From Lentisphaerota bacterium (GTDB lineage Bacteria; Verrucomicrobiota; Kiritimatiellia; RFP12; JAAYNR01), in the NCBI GenBank assembly GCA_016873675.1, contig VGWG01000013.1, positions 1 through 45,229 of the forward strand: a stretch of 45,229 nucleotides of DNA. Direction: 5' to 3'. The translations under genes and the position numbers were made by a program. Within the stretch, counting starts at the first letter, position 1, and each line of letters opens with the position of its first letter. Below the pieces are notes generated by a model. That model did no database searches, had not been told where the DNA came from, and worked only from the letters and a program-made list of their open reading frames with translations. Shown here piece after piece: positions 22,817-30,232 of the stretch.

Positions 22817-23895
22817 AGCCAGTTATTCGATGCCTGATTCTTTCCGACAACAAGCCCGGCCACGTGACCAACAGCATGGGGGTGTTCAAGGCCATCCAAA
22901 CAATCGTGGCGGCGGAATCGGTCGTGCTTCAGGTCCGCCTCCGCCTGAAAATGATCCGCTATCCGTTACGATGGCTGCTGAACCGGCCGACCCTTCTGCG
23001 CCGCATTCCCGCAGGCACGCAACGCCGGCTGATGGGACTCGTGTACCAAATGTGCGAGCCTCAGCACCTCGACCCGACACAGCCGTTTGACTGGGTCATA
23101 TCGAGCGGCGGCGACACCTCCTTCCTGAACGTCTGGCTGGCCCAGCGTCATGGCCTCAGAAACATGTACTGCAGCGCGTTGAGGGGGCTGAATCCTGCCC
23201 TCTTCACGGTGTATTTCTCGCTGGGCGCGGCCTCGGTTCACAACAACAACATCCGCGTGCCCTTTATTCCCCTGCTGACGGACCGGGCGCGGATCTTGGA
23301 GCAGGGCCAGCAATTCAGGACGGCCCACGGGCTGGAACATCAAACGGTCTGGTGCGTGCTGATCGGGGGTGATGGCGCAGGGTATCACTATGACGCCGCA
23401 TCGCTGGAGCAGTTGGCCCACGGGCTTCTCGCGCTGGCTCGGGACTATCAGGTCAAGCTGCTCGTTACCACGTCTCGCCGCACCGGATTGAAGCTCGAGC
23501 GCGTGCTGAAATCGGTGCTCGGTGATTGCCCGGCCGTAGCGTATGCCACGTACTATAATCACCGCCCCGAGAAAGTTGTCGCGTCGTTTCTCGGTGCCGC
23601 AGATCTGGTGTTTTGCACTGCGGACAGCGGATCGATGATCACCGAAGCCATGACGGCGGGCAAACCCGTCTATTCCCTCATACCCGAACAGGTCCGGCCG
23701 CAACCGTTCTATCAGGCGTTTCTTCAATCCCATGCCGACGCCCGCCGGATCAAGCCGGTCGCCATCGGCTCCCTGCACACGCTCGATCCAAAACGGGACG
23801 TCGCCTCCTATTTTCAGGTGCTGGAAAAGGACACCACGGCGGAGCTTGCCGCCCAGCTCAGCCCCTGGATTCGGACGGAGGACTCATGCGCATAG
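22813..23895 (+). CDS. ELM1-like (DUF1022) GT-B-fold protein
   Basis: This 360-residue protein opens LILSDNKPGHVTNSMGVFKAI, the start typical of the mitochondrial-fission ELM1/DUF1022 family. The bacterial members look like GT-B glycosyltransferases. Later signs are DWVISSGGDTSFLNVW, VLIGGDGAGYHY, and CTADSGSMITEAMTAGKPVY, which matches the nucleotide-sugar-binding half of GT-B enzymes. No membrane segment is seen. Its function in bacteria is poorly known; in this cluster a sugar transferase is the simplest guess. The ATG overlaps the previous stop (ATGA), and its own end overlaps the next gene by 10 bp. Confidence 0.75.
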   Translation: MKPVIRCLILSDNKPGHVTNSMGVFKAIQTIVAAESVVLQVRLRLKMIRYPLRWLLNRPTLLRRIPAGTQRRLMGLVYQMCEPQHLDPTQPFDWVISSGGDTSFLNVWLAQRHGLRNMYCSALRGLNPALFTVYFSLGAASVHNNNIRVPFIPLLTDRARILEQGQQFRTAHGLEHQTVWCVLIGGDGAGYHYDAASLEQLAHGLLALARDYQVKLLVTTSRRTGLKLERVLKSVLGDCPAVAYATYYNHRPEKVVASFLGAADLVFCTADSGSMITEAMTAGKPVYSLIPEQVRPQPFYQAFLQSHADARRIKPVAIGSLHTLDPKRDVASYFQVLEKDTTAELAAQLSPWIRTEDSCA

Positions 23896-24983
23896 CCTAT
23901 TTTGTCAACTCGTTCAATGCGATCAACTGGGGCGGACAGGCGACCTCCACCGGTCTGAAGCGGCTGGCGGCGCAGAATTATCCGCATGCGGAGTTCGTTC
24001 CACTGGACGTGCCCAAGCTGCCCTACAAGCATCTCGCGCCCATTCGGTCTCTTTTCGAGCATCACCTGGCCCGAGCGATTCTGGCGGATGATGCGGCTGG
24101 TGTCGCGCGCAATCTGCGGCGCCTGAACATCCCGCTCACGCTTTTTCAGGGTTTTGACACCGTCTGTTTTAATGGCGAGGGAGCCATTCATGCGAAGTCC
24201 GGCCATTTGATTCGCCTCATGGGCATGCTGTGGTATTTCAAGCACGCGGGGTGCTTTGTCAGCGCGTTGAATCAAACGGTGGACCTGGGCCGGCAGTCGC
24301 TGGCCCGGGAGGTGGTTGCACACGTCTATCGCACGCTCGATTACGTCAGCGCCCGCGAGCCCGTCTCCTTCCGGGAACTGGTCGGCCTCGGGGTCCGCGC
24401 GCAGCTCGTTCCGGATGCGGTGTATGCGCTCCCCCGGCTCTCGGAGTCGGAGATCGAACCGCTCACGGCCGGTTTGAATCTTCCGCCTCATTTCATCGGC
24501 GTGACCGGGTCATCGGCATTGAGCAAGTCATCCACGCGCACGATGGATCGCCTGCTGACGTGCATTCGCGCCCACTACGCGATGCCCATCGTGTTCCTGG
24601 CAAACGCGAAGACCGACATCGCCCTGGCGAAAGCGCTGAGGCGGAAGCATCCCTTTCTCATCATCCAGCCGCCGGTCCGGTATGAACAGGCCATGGCGGT
24701 CGTCGCCAAGGCGCATCTGATCGTCGGCGGCAGGCAGCATCCGAACATTTTTGCGGCGATGCATCGCGTGCCGTTTGTCCCGTTTCGAGGCAACACGCAT
24801 AAAATGGAGGGGGTCTTGGAGTTGCTCGGCTATCCGCTTCAAGCCCTGCCGTGGAGCAGCGATGCGCGCGCCATCGAAGCCGCTTTTCAAACTGTTGACC
24901 GCCTCTACGACACCCTTCGCGCGATTGAGGCGCCCCGTGTCACGACGCTTGTTCTGAGTCAGAAAAGTGAGGACGTGAAATGA
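23886..24983 (+). CDS. Polysaccharide pyruvyl transferase family protein
   Basis: This protein of 365 residues resembles the WcaK/CsaB polysaccharide pyruvyl transferase family. Signs are the N-terminal MRIAYFVNSFNAINWGGQATSTGL, FNGEGAIHAKSGHL (about 97-110), SAREPVSFREL (about 155-165), a GVTGSSAL turn, and the C-terminal IVGGRQHPNIFAAMHRVPFVPF, where this family usually has G(G)R-H. The enzymes transfer pyruvate from phosphoenolpyruvate to sugar hydroxyls as ketals, giving the glycan negative charge. ATG 23886 overlaps the preceding gene by 10 bp. Its stop overlaps the methyltransferase start (ATGA). Confidence 0.8.
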   Translation: MRIAYFVNSFNAINWGGQATSTGLKRLAAQNYPHAEFVPLDVPKLPYKHLAPIRSLFEHHLARAILADDAAGVARNLRRLNIPLTLFQGFDTVCFNGEGAIHAKSGHLIRLMGMLWYFKHAGCFVSALNQTVDLGRQSLAREVVAHVYRTLDYVSAREPVSFRELVGLGVRAQLVPDAVYALPRLSESEIEPLTAGLNLPPHFIGVTGSSALSKSSTRTMDRLLTCIRAHYAMPIVFLANAKTDIALAKALRRKHPFLIIQPPVRYEQAMAVVAKAHLIVGGRQHPNIFAAMHRVPFVPFRGNTHKMEGVLELLGYPLQALPWSSDARAIEAAFQTVDRLYDTLRAIEAPRVTTLVLSQKSEDVK

Positions 24984-25705
24984 TTATTCATCCCGACGAT
25001 CTGGTTTATCTGCACGGCCGTCAGTATACCAACAGTTTGAGGGCTCGCTTTGTTTTGGACCCGCGTGATTTCATCTACCAGACGCGCGTTCATATCCTCG
25101 AAGACCGATGTCGTGGAAAGCACGTCATTCATCTCGGCTTTGTGGATCACACCCCGCAATCGGTTGACAAGAAATTAAAGAAGAACAAATGGCTGCATGA
25201 GGCGCTCTGCCGCGTGGCATCCCGGTGTTATGGGTTGGACATCGATCAGCCGGGGGTCGACTACGTGAAGAACGTCCTCGGCTATCAGGACGTGGCGTGT
25301 CTGGATATCCTCAAGCAGGACTGCGCAGATATCTTTTCCCGGACCTGGGATTGCCTGCTCATTCCGGATGTTCTGGAGCACCAAAACAATCCGGTGGACT
25401 TCCTGGCCGCATTCGCCCGCAGGTTCAACGGTGTTGCGGCTGAAATGATCATTACCGTGCCCAATGGATTTGCGCGGGAGAACCATCGGGCCGTGCGGCA
25501 GAATTGCGAAGTGATCAACTCCGATCATCGGTATTGGTTCACCCCCTACACGCTGGCCAAGGTCATCACGGCCGCCGGCTTGCGCGTGAAGGAGATGCGA
25601 ACGTGCCGCAGTGGAACGATCAAATCGTGGACCGTGTTGAAAAATCACTATTACGCGAGACATCCGTTGCTCAGAAACAGCATCGTGGCTGTTGTCGATG
25701 TGTAG
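24980..25705 (+). CDS. SAM-dependent methyltransferase (glycan cluster)
   Basis: This 241-residue class I methyltransferase has motif I degenerate as VIHLGFVDHT (about 49-58), the acidic residue after strand 2 in GLDIDQPGVD (about 83-92), and a DVLEH motif (LLIPDVLEHQNNP, about 126-138) typical of the Methyltransf_11/23 groups. An IITVPNGF strand and SDHRYWFTPYTL follow, as in sugar and ubiquinone methyltransferases. The target is unknown; position suggests O-methylation of the cluster's glycan. ATG overlaps the previous stop. A 48-bp gap separates it from the GT4 gene. Confidence 0.8.
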   Translation: MIIHPDDLVYLHGRQYTNSLRARFVLDPRDFIYQTRVHILEDRCRGKHVIHLGFVDHTPQSVDKKLKKNKWLHEALCRVASRCYGLDIDQPGVDYVKNVLGYQDVACLDILKQDCADIFSRTWDCLLIPDVLEHQNNPVDFLAAFARRFNGVAAEMIITVPNGFARENHRAVRQNCEVINSDHRYWFTPYTLAKVITAAGLRVKEMRTCRSGTIKSWTVLKNHYYARHPLLRNSIVAVVDV

Positions 25706-25753
25706 CGGTTGCGTTTTGCTTCTTAACCCGCATGAGATTGTCACAGGGCACAC

Positions 25754-26761
25754 ATGCATAGTTGCCATATTATCGCGAGCGCGGCAGCGGGCGGCATGGA
25801 AAACCACCTGATTGCCCTCTGCAACGGGCTGTGTCGGAACCAGACCGTCACCGTGGTGGCGGCCGACTGGTTTCTGGATAAGTTTCATCCAGACGTGCGC
25901 GTTATCCCCTTCAACGGGCTGTTGTCCAGTCGGTATAATCCGCTGACCCTGATACGGCTGCGGCGGTTGATCAAACAGATCGCCCCCGACCTCATTCATG
26001 CGCACGGCAGCAAAGCGGCGACCTTGATCGCCGTCCCCCGTTTGTTTGACGCGTTCGTACGCGTGACCACGGTGCATGGGCTGAAACGGCGAACCTCCTT
26101 CCTGCGGGCGTTTGACCGCGTGATTGCCGTGAGCCGGACGGTCGCCAACGCCCTCGCCGGACTTCCGGTTGATGTGGTCATGAACGGCGTGCCGCTGTCG
26201 GATGATCCTCCAGCCCCTGGGCCTGCCAACCAGCCTCCGCTCGTCATTGCGATTGGCCGTCTCGTTCCAGTCAAGGGTTTTGATGTGCTGCTGCGCGCGT
26301 GGGTTGAGGTCCCGTCCGCGCGATTGCTGATTGTCGGCGAGGGGCCCGAGCGCACCGCACTCGAATCGCTGTCCCGCCAGCTGGGCGTGTCTTCCCGCGT
26401 GACGTTTGCCGGATTTCGTGCGGACGTCCAGTCGCTGCTCCGGACGGCTGATTTGATGGTCATCGCCTCGCGGCGCGAAGGGCTGCCGCTGGTGCTGATC
26501 GAAGCGCTGCATGCGCGGCGTCCAGTCGTTTCGACGGCCGTGGGCGGGATGCTGGGTTTTCTACCGCCGGAGACGCTGGTGCCGTCCGAAAATCCAGCGG
26601 CTCTAGCCGCCACACTCAACACCGCGCTCGCCGATCTGCCCGCATACGGAACGTCTTTTGAAGCGCTCTGGGCGTTTGCCCGCCGCGAGTTGACCGACGA
26701 CGCCATGGTCGCGCGCACCGAGGCCGTCTATCGATCGGTCCTGGCCGCGCGTTGCGTCTAG
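25754..26761 (+). CDS. GT4-family glycosyltransferase
   Basis: This 335-residue GT-B enzyme has an N-terminal acceptor domain with AAAGGMENHLIAL and PDLIHAHGSKAATL. The C-terminal donor domain has AIGRLVPVKGFDVLLRAW, LLIVGEGPERTALESLSRQLGVSSRVTFAGF, and the EX7E-type stretch SRREGLPLVLIEALHARRPVVST. This is the classic GT4 (WaaG/PimA-like) layout using a nucleotide-sugar donor. No membrane segment is present. It is the last gene of the plus-strand cluster and converges with the DsbD-like gene, whose stop lies 10 bp away. The sugar transferred is unknown. Confidence 0.92.
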   Translation: MHSCHIIASAAAGGMENHLIALCNGLCRNQTVTVVAADWFLDKFHPDVRVIPFNGLLSSRYNPLTLIRLRRLIKQIAPDLIHAHGSKAATLIAVPRLFDAFVRVTTVHGLKRRTSFLRAFDRVIAVSRTVANALAGLPVDVVMNGVPLSDDPPAPGPANQPPLVIAIGRLVPVKGFDVLLRAWVEVPSARLLIVGEGPERTALESLSRQLGVSSRVTFAGFRADVQSLLRTADLMVIASRREGLPLVLIEALHARRPVVSTAVGGMLGFLPPETLVPSENPAALAATLNTALADLPAYGTSFEALWAFARRELTDDAMVARTEAVYRSVLAARCV

Positions 26762-26771
26762 CGAACCGCGC

Positions 26772-27944
26772 TCACCAGCCGGTCAGCAGCAGGATCGCGA
26801 TGGCACTGAAGAACAGGCCCAAAATCACTTTGACCACCACCAGATTGCGGCGGCTCCAGTCTAGGAGGCGATTGATCTGCATGCCGCGATGGAAGCAGAT
26901 GAAGACCACGGCAAGGGGGACGACAAAGAGCAGGTTGTACAAGACGAGAAGCAGCCAGGCGTAGAGCCGGGAGGTGTCGTGCTTGACCAGATACATCAGG
27001 ACCGGCAGGTAGCCCTGTCCGGTGCAGACGCTCTCGAGAATGGTGACGGCCGCGCCGATGAGGAAGCCGCTGATGACCGGTCCCCCGAAGCCGAGGCCAC
27101 TACGCATGACCGCATGGATGCGCGTCTTAATGCCTGTGGGGATTTGGAGCGTGACATCATTCACGCGACCCGTTTTCTTAAAGCGGAAGGCATCCCGGAA
27201 CGAGAGGACGGCGAGAGGGATCATGCCGAGGCCGACGGCGATCTCAACGTATTTCTTGAAGGCGTAGAAATTGGGCACCCGCCGGAGGGCGAAGAAAAAG
27301 CCCAGCCCGAGGCCGGTATAGACGATGAACGAGGCGGTGATGAATGAAATGCCCACCAGCAGGCGGGTGCGCTTGCTGACTTTGAGGACGGTCAGCAGAC
27401 TCAGGAAGAAGATGAGCGTGGAGATGGCGCAGGGGTTGAAGCCGTCGGTCAGACCGCCGATGGCCACGATGGAAATGGTCATGGCGCTGGCGCGCTTCTG
27501 CACGACGTCGCGCTGTTCGTCCGTTGTCATCCGGGGTGGCTCCGGAGGACGCCAGTTGGAGGACTGGCGGCTGGCCAGGGCCGCGTTGACGCGATCCAGC
27601 AATGTCGCGGCAATCGTTTCATAGCCCGAAAGAAACACGGTGTGATCCACGATGATGGAGACGAGGCCGCTTTCATGATTGTCGCACCGATTCTGGTAGG
27701 CGATCAGCAGGGGGATGGTCTCCGCCTGGTTCATGTCGTGCGCGACCAGCTCGTAAAAATCCGCGAATCGCTCCTCCAGTTCGGGGAACACCTCGCGCTT
27801 CACGCGTTCGCACTCGGAGCACCCGGGGGAGAAGAAGAAATCGAGCCGCACCTGATCGGCGATGCCGGCGCGAAGGGGCGGACACAAGGCAAACGCGAAC
27901 CAGGCAAGGGCGAGAAGAACCGGCACTCGGAATGTACGTAACAT
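26772..27944 (-). CDS. Thioredoxin-domain/DsbD-CcdA-like thiol-disulfide transporter
   Basis: This 390-residue membrane protein has a signal sequence (1-26), a periplasmic thioredoxin-like domain with C42-x-x-C45 (FFSPGCSECERVK), and then about six to eight helices of the DsbD/CcdA type. GFNPCAISTL (about 170) and ESVCTGQGYLP (about 295) carry the two membrane cysteines. DsbD-type proteins carry electrons from cytosolic thioredoxin to the envelope. Here the soluble thioredoxin is at the N-terminus rather than the C-terminus as in DsbD, and there is no separate alpha domain. It probably delivers reducing power for periplasmic disulfides or cytochrome maturation. The start ATG 27944 fits the promoter upstream. 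Confidence 0.82.
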   Translation of the reverse strand: MLRTFRVPVLLALAWFAFALCPPLRAGIADQVRLDFFFSPGCSECERVKREVFPELEERFADFYELVAHDMNQAETIPLLIAYQNRCDNHESGLVSIIVDHTVFLSGYETIAATLLDRVNAALASRQSSNWRPPEPPRMTTDEQRDVVQKRASAMTISIVAIGGLTDGFNPCAISTLIFFLSLLTVLKVSKRTRLLVGISFITASFIVYTGLGLGFFFALRRVPNFYAFKKYVEIAVGLGMIPLAVLSFRDAFRFKKTGRVNDVTLQIPTGIKTRIHAVMRSGLGFGGPVISGFLIGAAVTILESVCTGQGYLPVLMYLVKHDTSRLYAWLLLVLYNLLFVVPLAVVFICFHRGMQINRLLDWSRRNLVVVKVILGLFFSAIAILLLTGW

Positions 27945-27974
27945 AGATCAGGCCCCGTGATTTGTTGGGTACAG

Positions 27975-28003
27975 ACTATAATGAAACGGGACGCGGGGTT
28001 CAA
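27975..28003 (-). promoter_or_regulatory. Promoter of the DsbD-like gene
   Basis: On the minus strand TTGAAC (28003-27998) is followed after 17 bases by TATAGT (27980-27975), giving a leader of about 25 bases before ATG 27944. Confidence 0.55.
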
Positions 28004-28096
28004 TGAAAACTTGAATCCAGACTACACGACCTTGAATGGATTCGGTTTCGGTGATGGCGTTTCCGCACCGGGGAATGGAGGGGACGCGACTTGGGA

Positions 28097-28429
28097 TTAT
28101 GTCTTGCCCATCGCCAACAGGATCATGCCGGCGAAGATCGCGGCAACTCCACCCCATTGTGTCACCGAGAGGCCCGATTTGAACACCACGGCCAACGCCA
28201 ACTGCGCGAGCAGGAACGAGCCGCCGCCGCAGATGCCGAGGGCGACGTTGGGATTCATGGATCGGTACACGAGCATGAGAAGCCAGATGCTGGAGAAACC
28301 GAAGAGGTTGCCGCCGAGAAACCCCCGCCACCATCGGCCCTCTACCATGCTGCCCCACTTGAAAAACAACTGCGCGATGACCTGCATGGTCAAGAAGATC
28401 GTGATCGCCATGATCGTCGCTATCGTCAT
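28097..28429 (-). CDS. Small four-helix DMT/SMR-like transporter
   Basis: This 110-residue protein has four predicted membrane helices (about 4-24, 38-56, 64-84 and 90-107), the layout of small multidrug resistance and EamA-half proteins. The glycine-rich helix NPNVALGICGGGSFLLAQLALAV and the last helix SVTQWGGVAAIFAGMILLAMG match drug/metabolite transporters. The SMR-type glutamate of helix 1 is not obvious (the helix has Q at 16-20), so it may not be a classic drug pump. Such proteins work as dimers. The substrate is unknown. A TTGACA promoter lies just upstream. Confidence 0.75.
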   Translation of the reverse strand: MTIATIMAITIFLTMQVIAQLFFKWGSMVEGRWWRGFLGGNLFGFSSIWLLMLVYRSMNPNVALGICGGGSFLLAQLALAVVFKSGLSVTQWGGVAAIFAGMILLAMGKT

Positions 28430-28461
28430 TCTAATTCTTTATCGATCACCTTTTGCAGCAC

Positions 28462-28489
28462 TATATAATGACCGATCAGGTATTGTCAA
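28462..28489 (-). promoter_or_regulatory. Promoter of the SMR-like gene
   Basis: On the minus strand TTGACA (28489-28484) is followed after 16 bases by TATATA (28467-28462). The leader would be about 25 bases to ATG 28429. Confidence 0.55.
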
Positions 28490-28520
28490 TATTCCAGATC
28501 GCTGCGTTGAGCGTTTTGAG

Positions 28521-28549
28521 TTGAGTATTTCCGTCAGACCGTCTATAAA
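28521..28549 (+). promoter_or_regulatory. Promoter of tRNA-Ser
   Basis: TTGAGT (28521-28526) is followed after 17 bases by TATAAA (28544-28549), 24 bp before the tRNA 5' end. A GGGCGGCG stretch follows the -10 box, a GC-rich discriminator as is common for stable RNA genes. Confidence 0.6.
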
Positions 28550-28573
28550 GGGCGGCGTTTTCGCGCACCTTCT

Positions 28574-28664
28574 GGAGAGGTGGCCGAGTTGGTCTAAGGC
28601 GCAGCACTGGAAATGCTGTGTGCTCTTACGGGCACCGGGGGTTCGAATCCATCCCTCTCCGCCA
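28574..28664 (+). tRNA. tRNA-Ser(GGA)
   Basis: This is a class II tRNA. The acceptor GGAGAGG (28574-28580) pairs with CCTCTCC (28654-28660), discriminator G is at 28661, and CCA is encoded at 28662-28664. The anticodon arm CAGCA-CTGGAAA-TGCTG places GGA at 28609-28611. A long variable arm and GGTTCGAATCC T loop are present. Confidence 0.97.
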
Positions 28665-28764
28665 CTTCTCGTCAAAAACCCGCGGGACGCGGCATACCCC
28701 CTTCGCCCCGGGCGCCAGCGCCGTGTGTCAGCGATTCCGGGTCCCTGTGTGAGAGGCATGCTGC

Positions 28765-29307
28765 ATGAATACTCCGAGACTGTCCATCCGATGGAAACAC
28801 CCGGTCGCACGGACCGGCGCGGTGCTCTGTCTTCTGGCAGCCGCCACCTCCGCGGCCGCTGCCGGGAAGCGGCAACCGATCCCCGAGGTGCGGGACGCGT
28901 GGATACAGACGACGGCGACCGAACTCCGGAATTTCGTTCCGAGTTCCGGCCTCGCCACCGGCCGGTTTCGTCCGACCGGACATAAGGGGGTCGAGGCCCT
29001 GTGCTGCGAGATCAACGGCCGGGGCCTGCTGAACCTCGGCACCAATGACTGGGTCTGGATCGTCAGCCACTCCGCCCATGACGATCCGAACATCGGCGAT
29101 GTCAGTATCGGGGTGTGCCAGGGGGGGCGACTCTACAAGAACGAGGCCCATGTCTGCGGAAAGCAGCTTCGTCTGGTATCCACCAACGGACTGGCGCTTC
29201 CCGCGAGCAGCGAACAGTTCTTCCGCCTCTTTTTGGACGAGATTGATGACAAGCCCTGGATTCCGCTCCCGTCCGATCCGAAAACGCCGGCAATCGGCGC
29301 CGAGTAA
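28765..29307 (+). CDS. Secreted protein of unknown function
   Basis: I do not recognise this 180-residue protein. It has a clear signal peptide: basic MNTPRLSIRWKHPVAR, hydrophobic TGAVLCLLAAATSAAAA, with cleavage likely before GKRQ. The mature part has four or five cysteines (EALCCEING, VCQGG, VCGKQ), which could form disulfides in the envelope, and phrases such as LNLGTNDWVWIVSHSAHDDP that look like beta strands. GAGAGG lies about 9 bases before ATG 28765. It stands alone between tRNA-Ser and the toxin-antitoxin pair. No function is assigned. Confidence 0.7.
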   Translation: MNTPRLSIRWKHPVARTGAVLCLLAAATSAAAAGKRQPIPEVRDAWIQTTATELRNFVPSSGLATGRFRPTGHKGVEALCCEINGRGLLNLGTNDWVWIVSHSAHDDPNIGDVSIGVCQGGRLYKNEAHVCGKQLRLVSTNGLALPASSEQFFRLFLDEIDDKPWIPLPSDPKTPAIGAE

Positions 29308-29442
29308 CAAGGAACGGGCCTGCTGTCGATAGACTTTGCCGGCAAGCCGTTCGGGCATGACTCCGTTTCCCTGTTCCCCTCTGAGCACAACGCCAGCGGT
29401 GAAGCGGCGGCATCCCGTCGCCTCCACCGCGTTGTTCGCCAA

Positions 29443-29709
29443 TCATTCATAATGTGACCAGAGCCGGATGACCTTGACGGTCTTAACGTCAGCCAAAACC
29501 TGATAGACAAGCCGATGTTGGATATTCACGCGCCTAGAATACGCGCCGGACAGATCGCCGACGAGTTTCTCATAGGGAGGCGGATTCTGAAACGGGTCTT
29601 TCTCAAGAACCGCGAGAAGCCGTTCTGCCTGTGGTTTCAAACCCGAAGCCCGAAGTTTCTTTGCATCTTTCTGGGCTTGCTTGGTAAAGACAAGCGTCCA
29701 GTTCACCAT
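29443..29709 (-). CDS. yoeB: YoeB/Txe-family mRNA endonuclease toxin
   Basis: This toxin of 88 residues in the type II RelE/YoeB fold cleaves mRNA on the ribosome. MVNWTLVFTKQAQKDAKKL is the family opening. PPPYEKLVGDLSGAYSRRVNIQHRLVYQV supplies the general-base Glu and catalytic Arg, and the C-terminus VIRLWSHYE ends with the functional His-Tyr. ATG 29709 has a strong AGGAG site, and the extended start at 29727 is not needed. The ORF overlaps the antitoxin gene by 7 bp, as in yefM-yoeB. All key residues appear intact. Confidence 0.93.
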   Translation of the reverse strand: MVNWTLVFTKQAQKDAKKLRASGLKPQAERLLAVLEKDPFQNPPPYEKLVGDLSGAYSRRVNIQHRLVYQVLADVKTVKVIRLWSHYE

Positions 29710-29945
29710 TTCAACTCCTTGTCGCATTTGCTGACTGGAGTCCTCATCCCGGACTGAATGGATTTTCTCATTCCGGGAATCGATGTGAGAAACAAAGTCT
29801 CTTGGATGGCCTGCCAGTCGTCATGGGAAACAAGGACAGCGGAGCTCCTCTTGCCCGTGATCTGGACGATCCTGTGGGAATCCGCCACGTCATCCAAAAG
29901 GCCATACAAGGATTTTCGAGCCTCTGTGGCCGTAAGTGTTGTCAT
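29703..29945 (-). CDS. yefM: YefM/Phd-family antitoxin
   Basis: This 80-residue antitoxin begins MTTLTATEARKSLYGLLDDVADSH, the DNA-binding fold of Phd/YefM proteins. RIVQITGKRSSAVLVSHDDWQAIQETLFLTSIPGM follows, and then a flexible tail that would wrap the YoeB partner. It neutralises the toxin and represses the operon. ATG 29945 has an AAAGG/GGG ribosome site and lies just after a promoter with an embedded palindrome. The much longer open frame extending to 30596 is not real coding. Confidence 0.93.
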   Translation of the reverse strand: MTTLTATEARKSLYGLLDDVADSHRIVQITGKRSSAVLVSHDDWQAIQETLFLTSIPGMRKSIQSGMRTPVSKCDKELKW

Positions 29946-29959
29946 AAGCCCTTTCCTTT

Positions 29960-29998
29960 CGTACGCAATATCGTACGTCAGCCTTCTCACTCTGTCAA
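29960..29998 (-). promoter_or_regulatory. yefM-yoeB promoter with operator palindrome
   Basis: On the minus strand TTGACA (29998-29993) is followed after 17 bases by TACGAT (29975-29970). Overlapping the -10 box is CGTACG-ATATTG-CGTACG (29960-29977), two self-complementary hexamers in mirror arrangement, a likely site for YefM repression. Confidence 0.65.
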
Positions 29999-30181
29999 GT
30001 CGGCGCAGAAGAGTCGACACCGGTTGTTTCGTGAGACGAACATCGCAGTGAAAAGCGCACACACAAAGAGTAGTGTGATTGCAATAGTCTTGAATCCGGA
30101 CAGGCCGCGCACACTGAAAACGTAGTACGGAAAAGCGATGAGCCAGACGAGAAGCAGGCTGGCGCGTAATGCTTTGCTCAT
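29987..30181 (-). CDS. Small two-helix membrane protein (hypothetical)
   Basis: This open frame of 64 residues encodes two hydrophobic helices (ASLLLVWLIAFPYYVFSV and TIAITLLFVCALFTAMFV) followed by a basic tail. It ends inside the -35 box of the yefM-yoeB promoter. No family is recognised and the ribosome site is weak, so it may not be expressed. The regular hydrophobic pattern and clean ATG are the only support. Confidence 0.4.
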   Translation of the reverse strand: MSKALRASLLLVWLIAFPYYVFSVRGLSGFKTIAITLLFVCALFTAMFVSRNNRCRLFCADLTE

Positions 30182-30232
30182 TCTGTATCCGTGTTGCAGG
30201 GCGTCGTAATGACACCAACCTCATGGCCCGTC

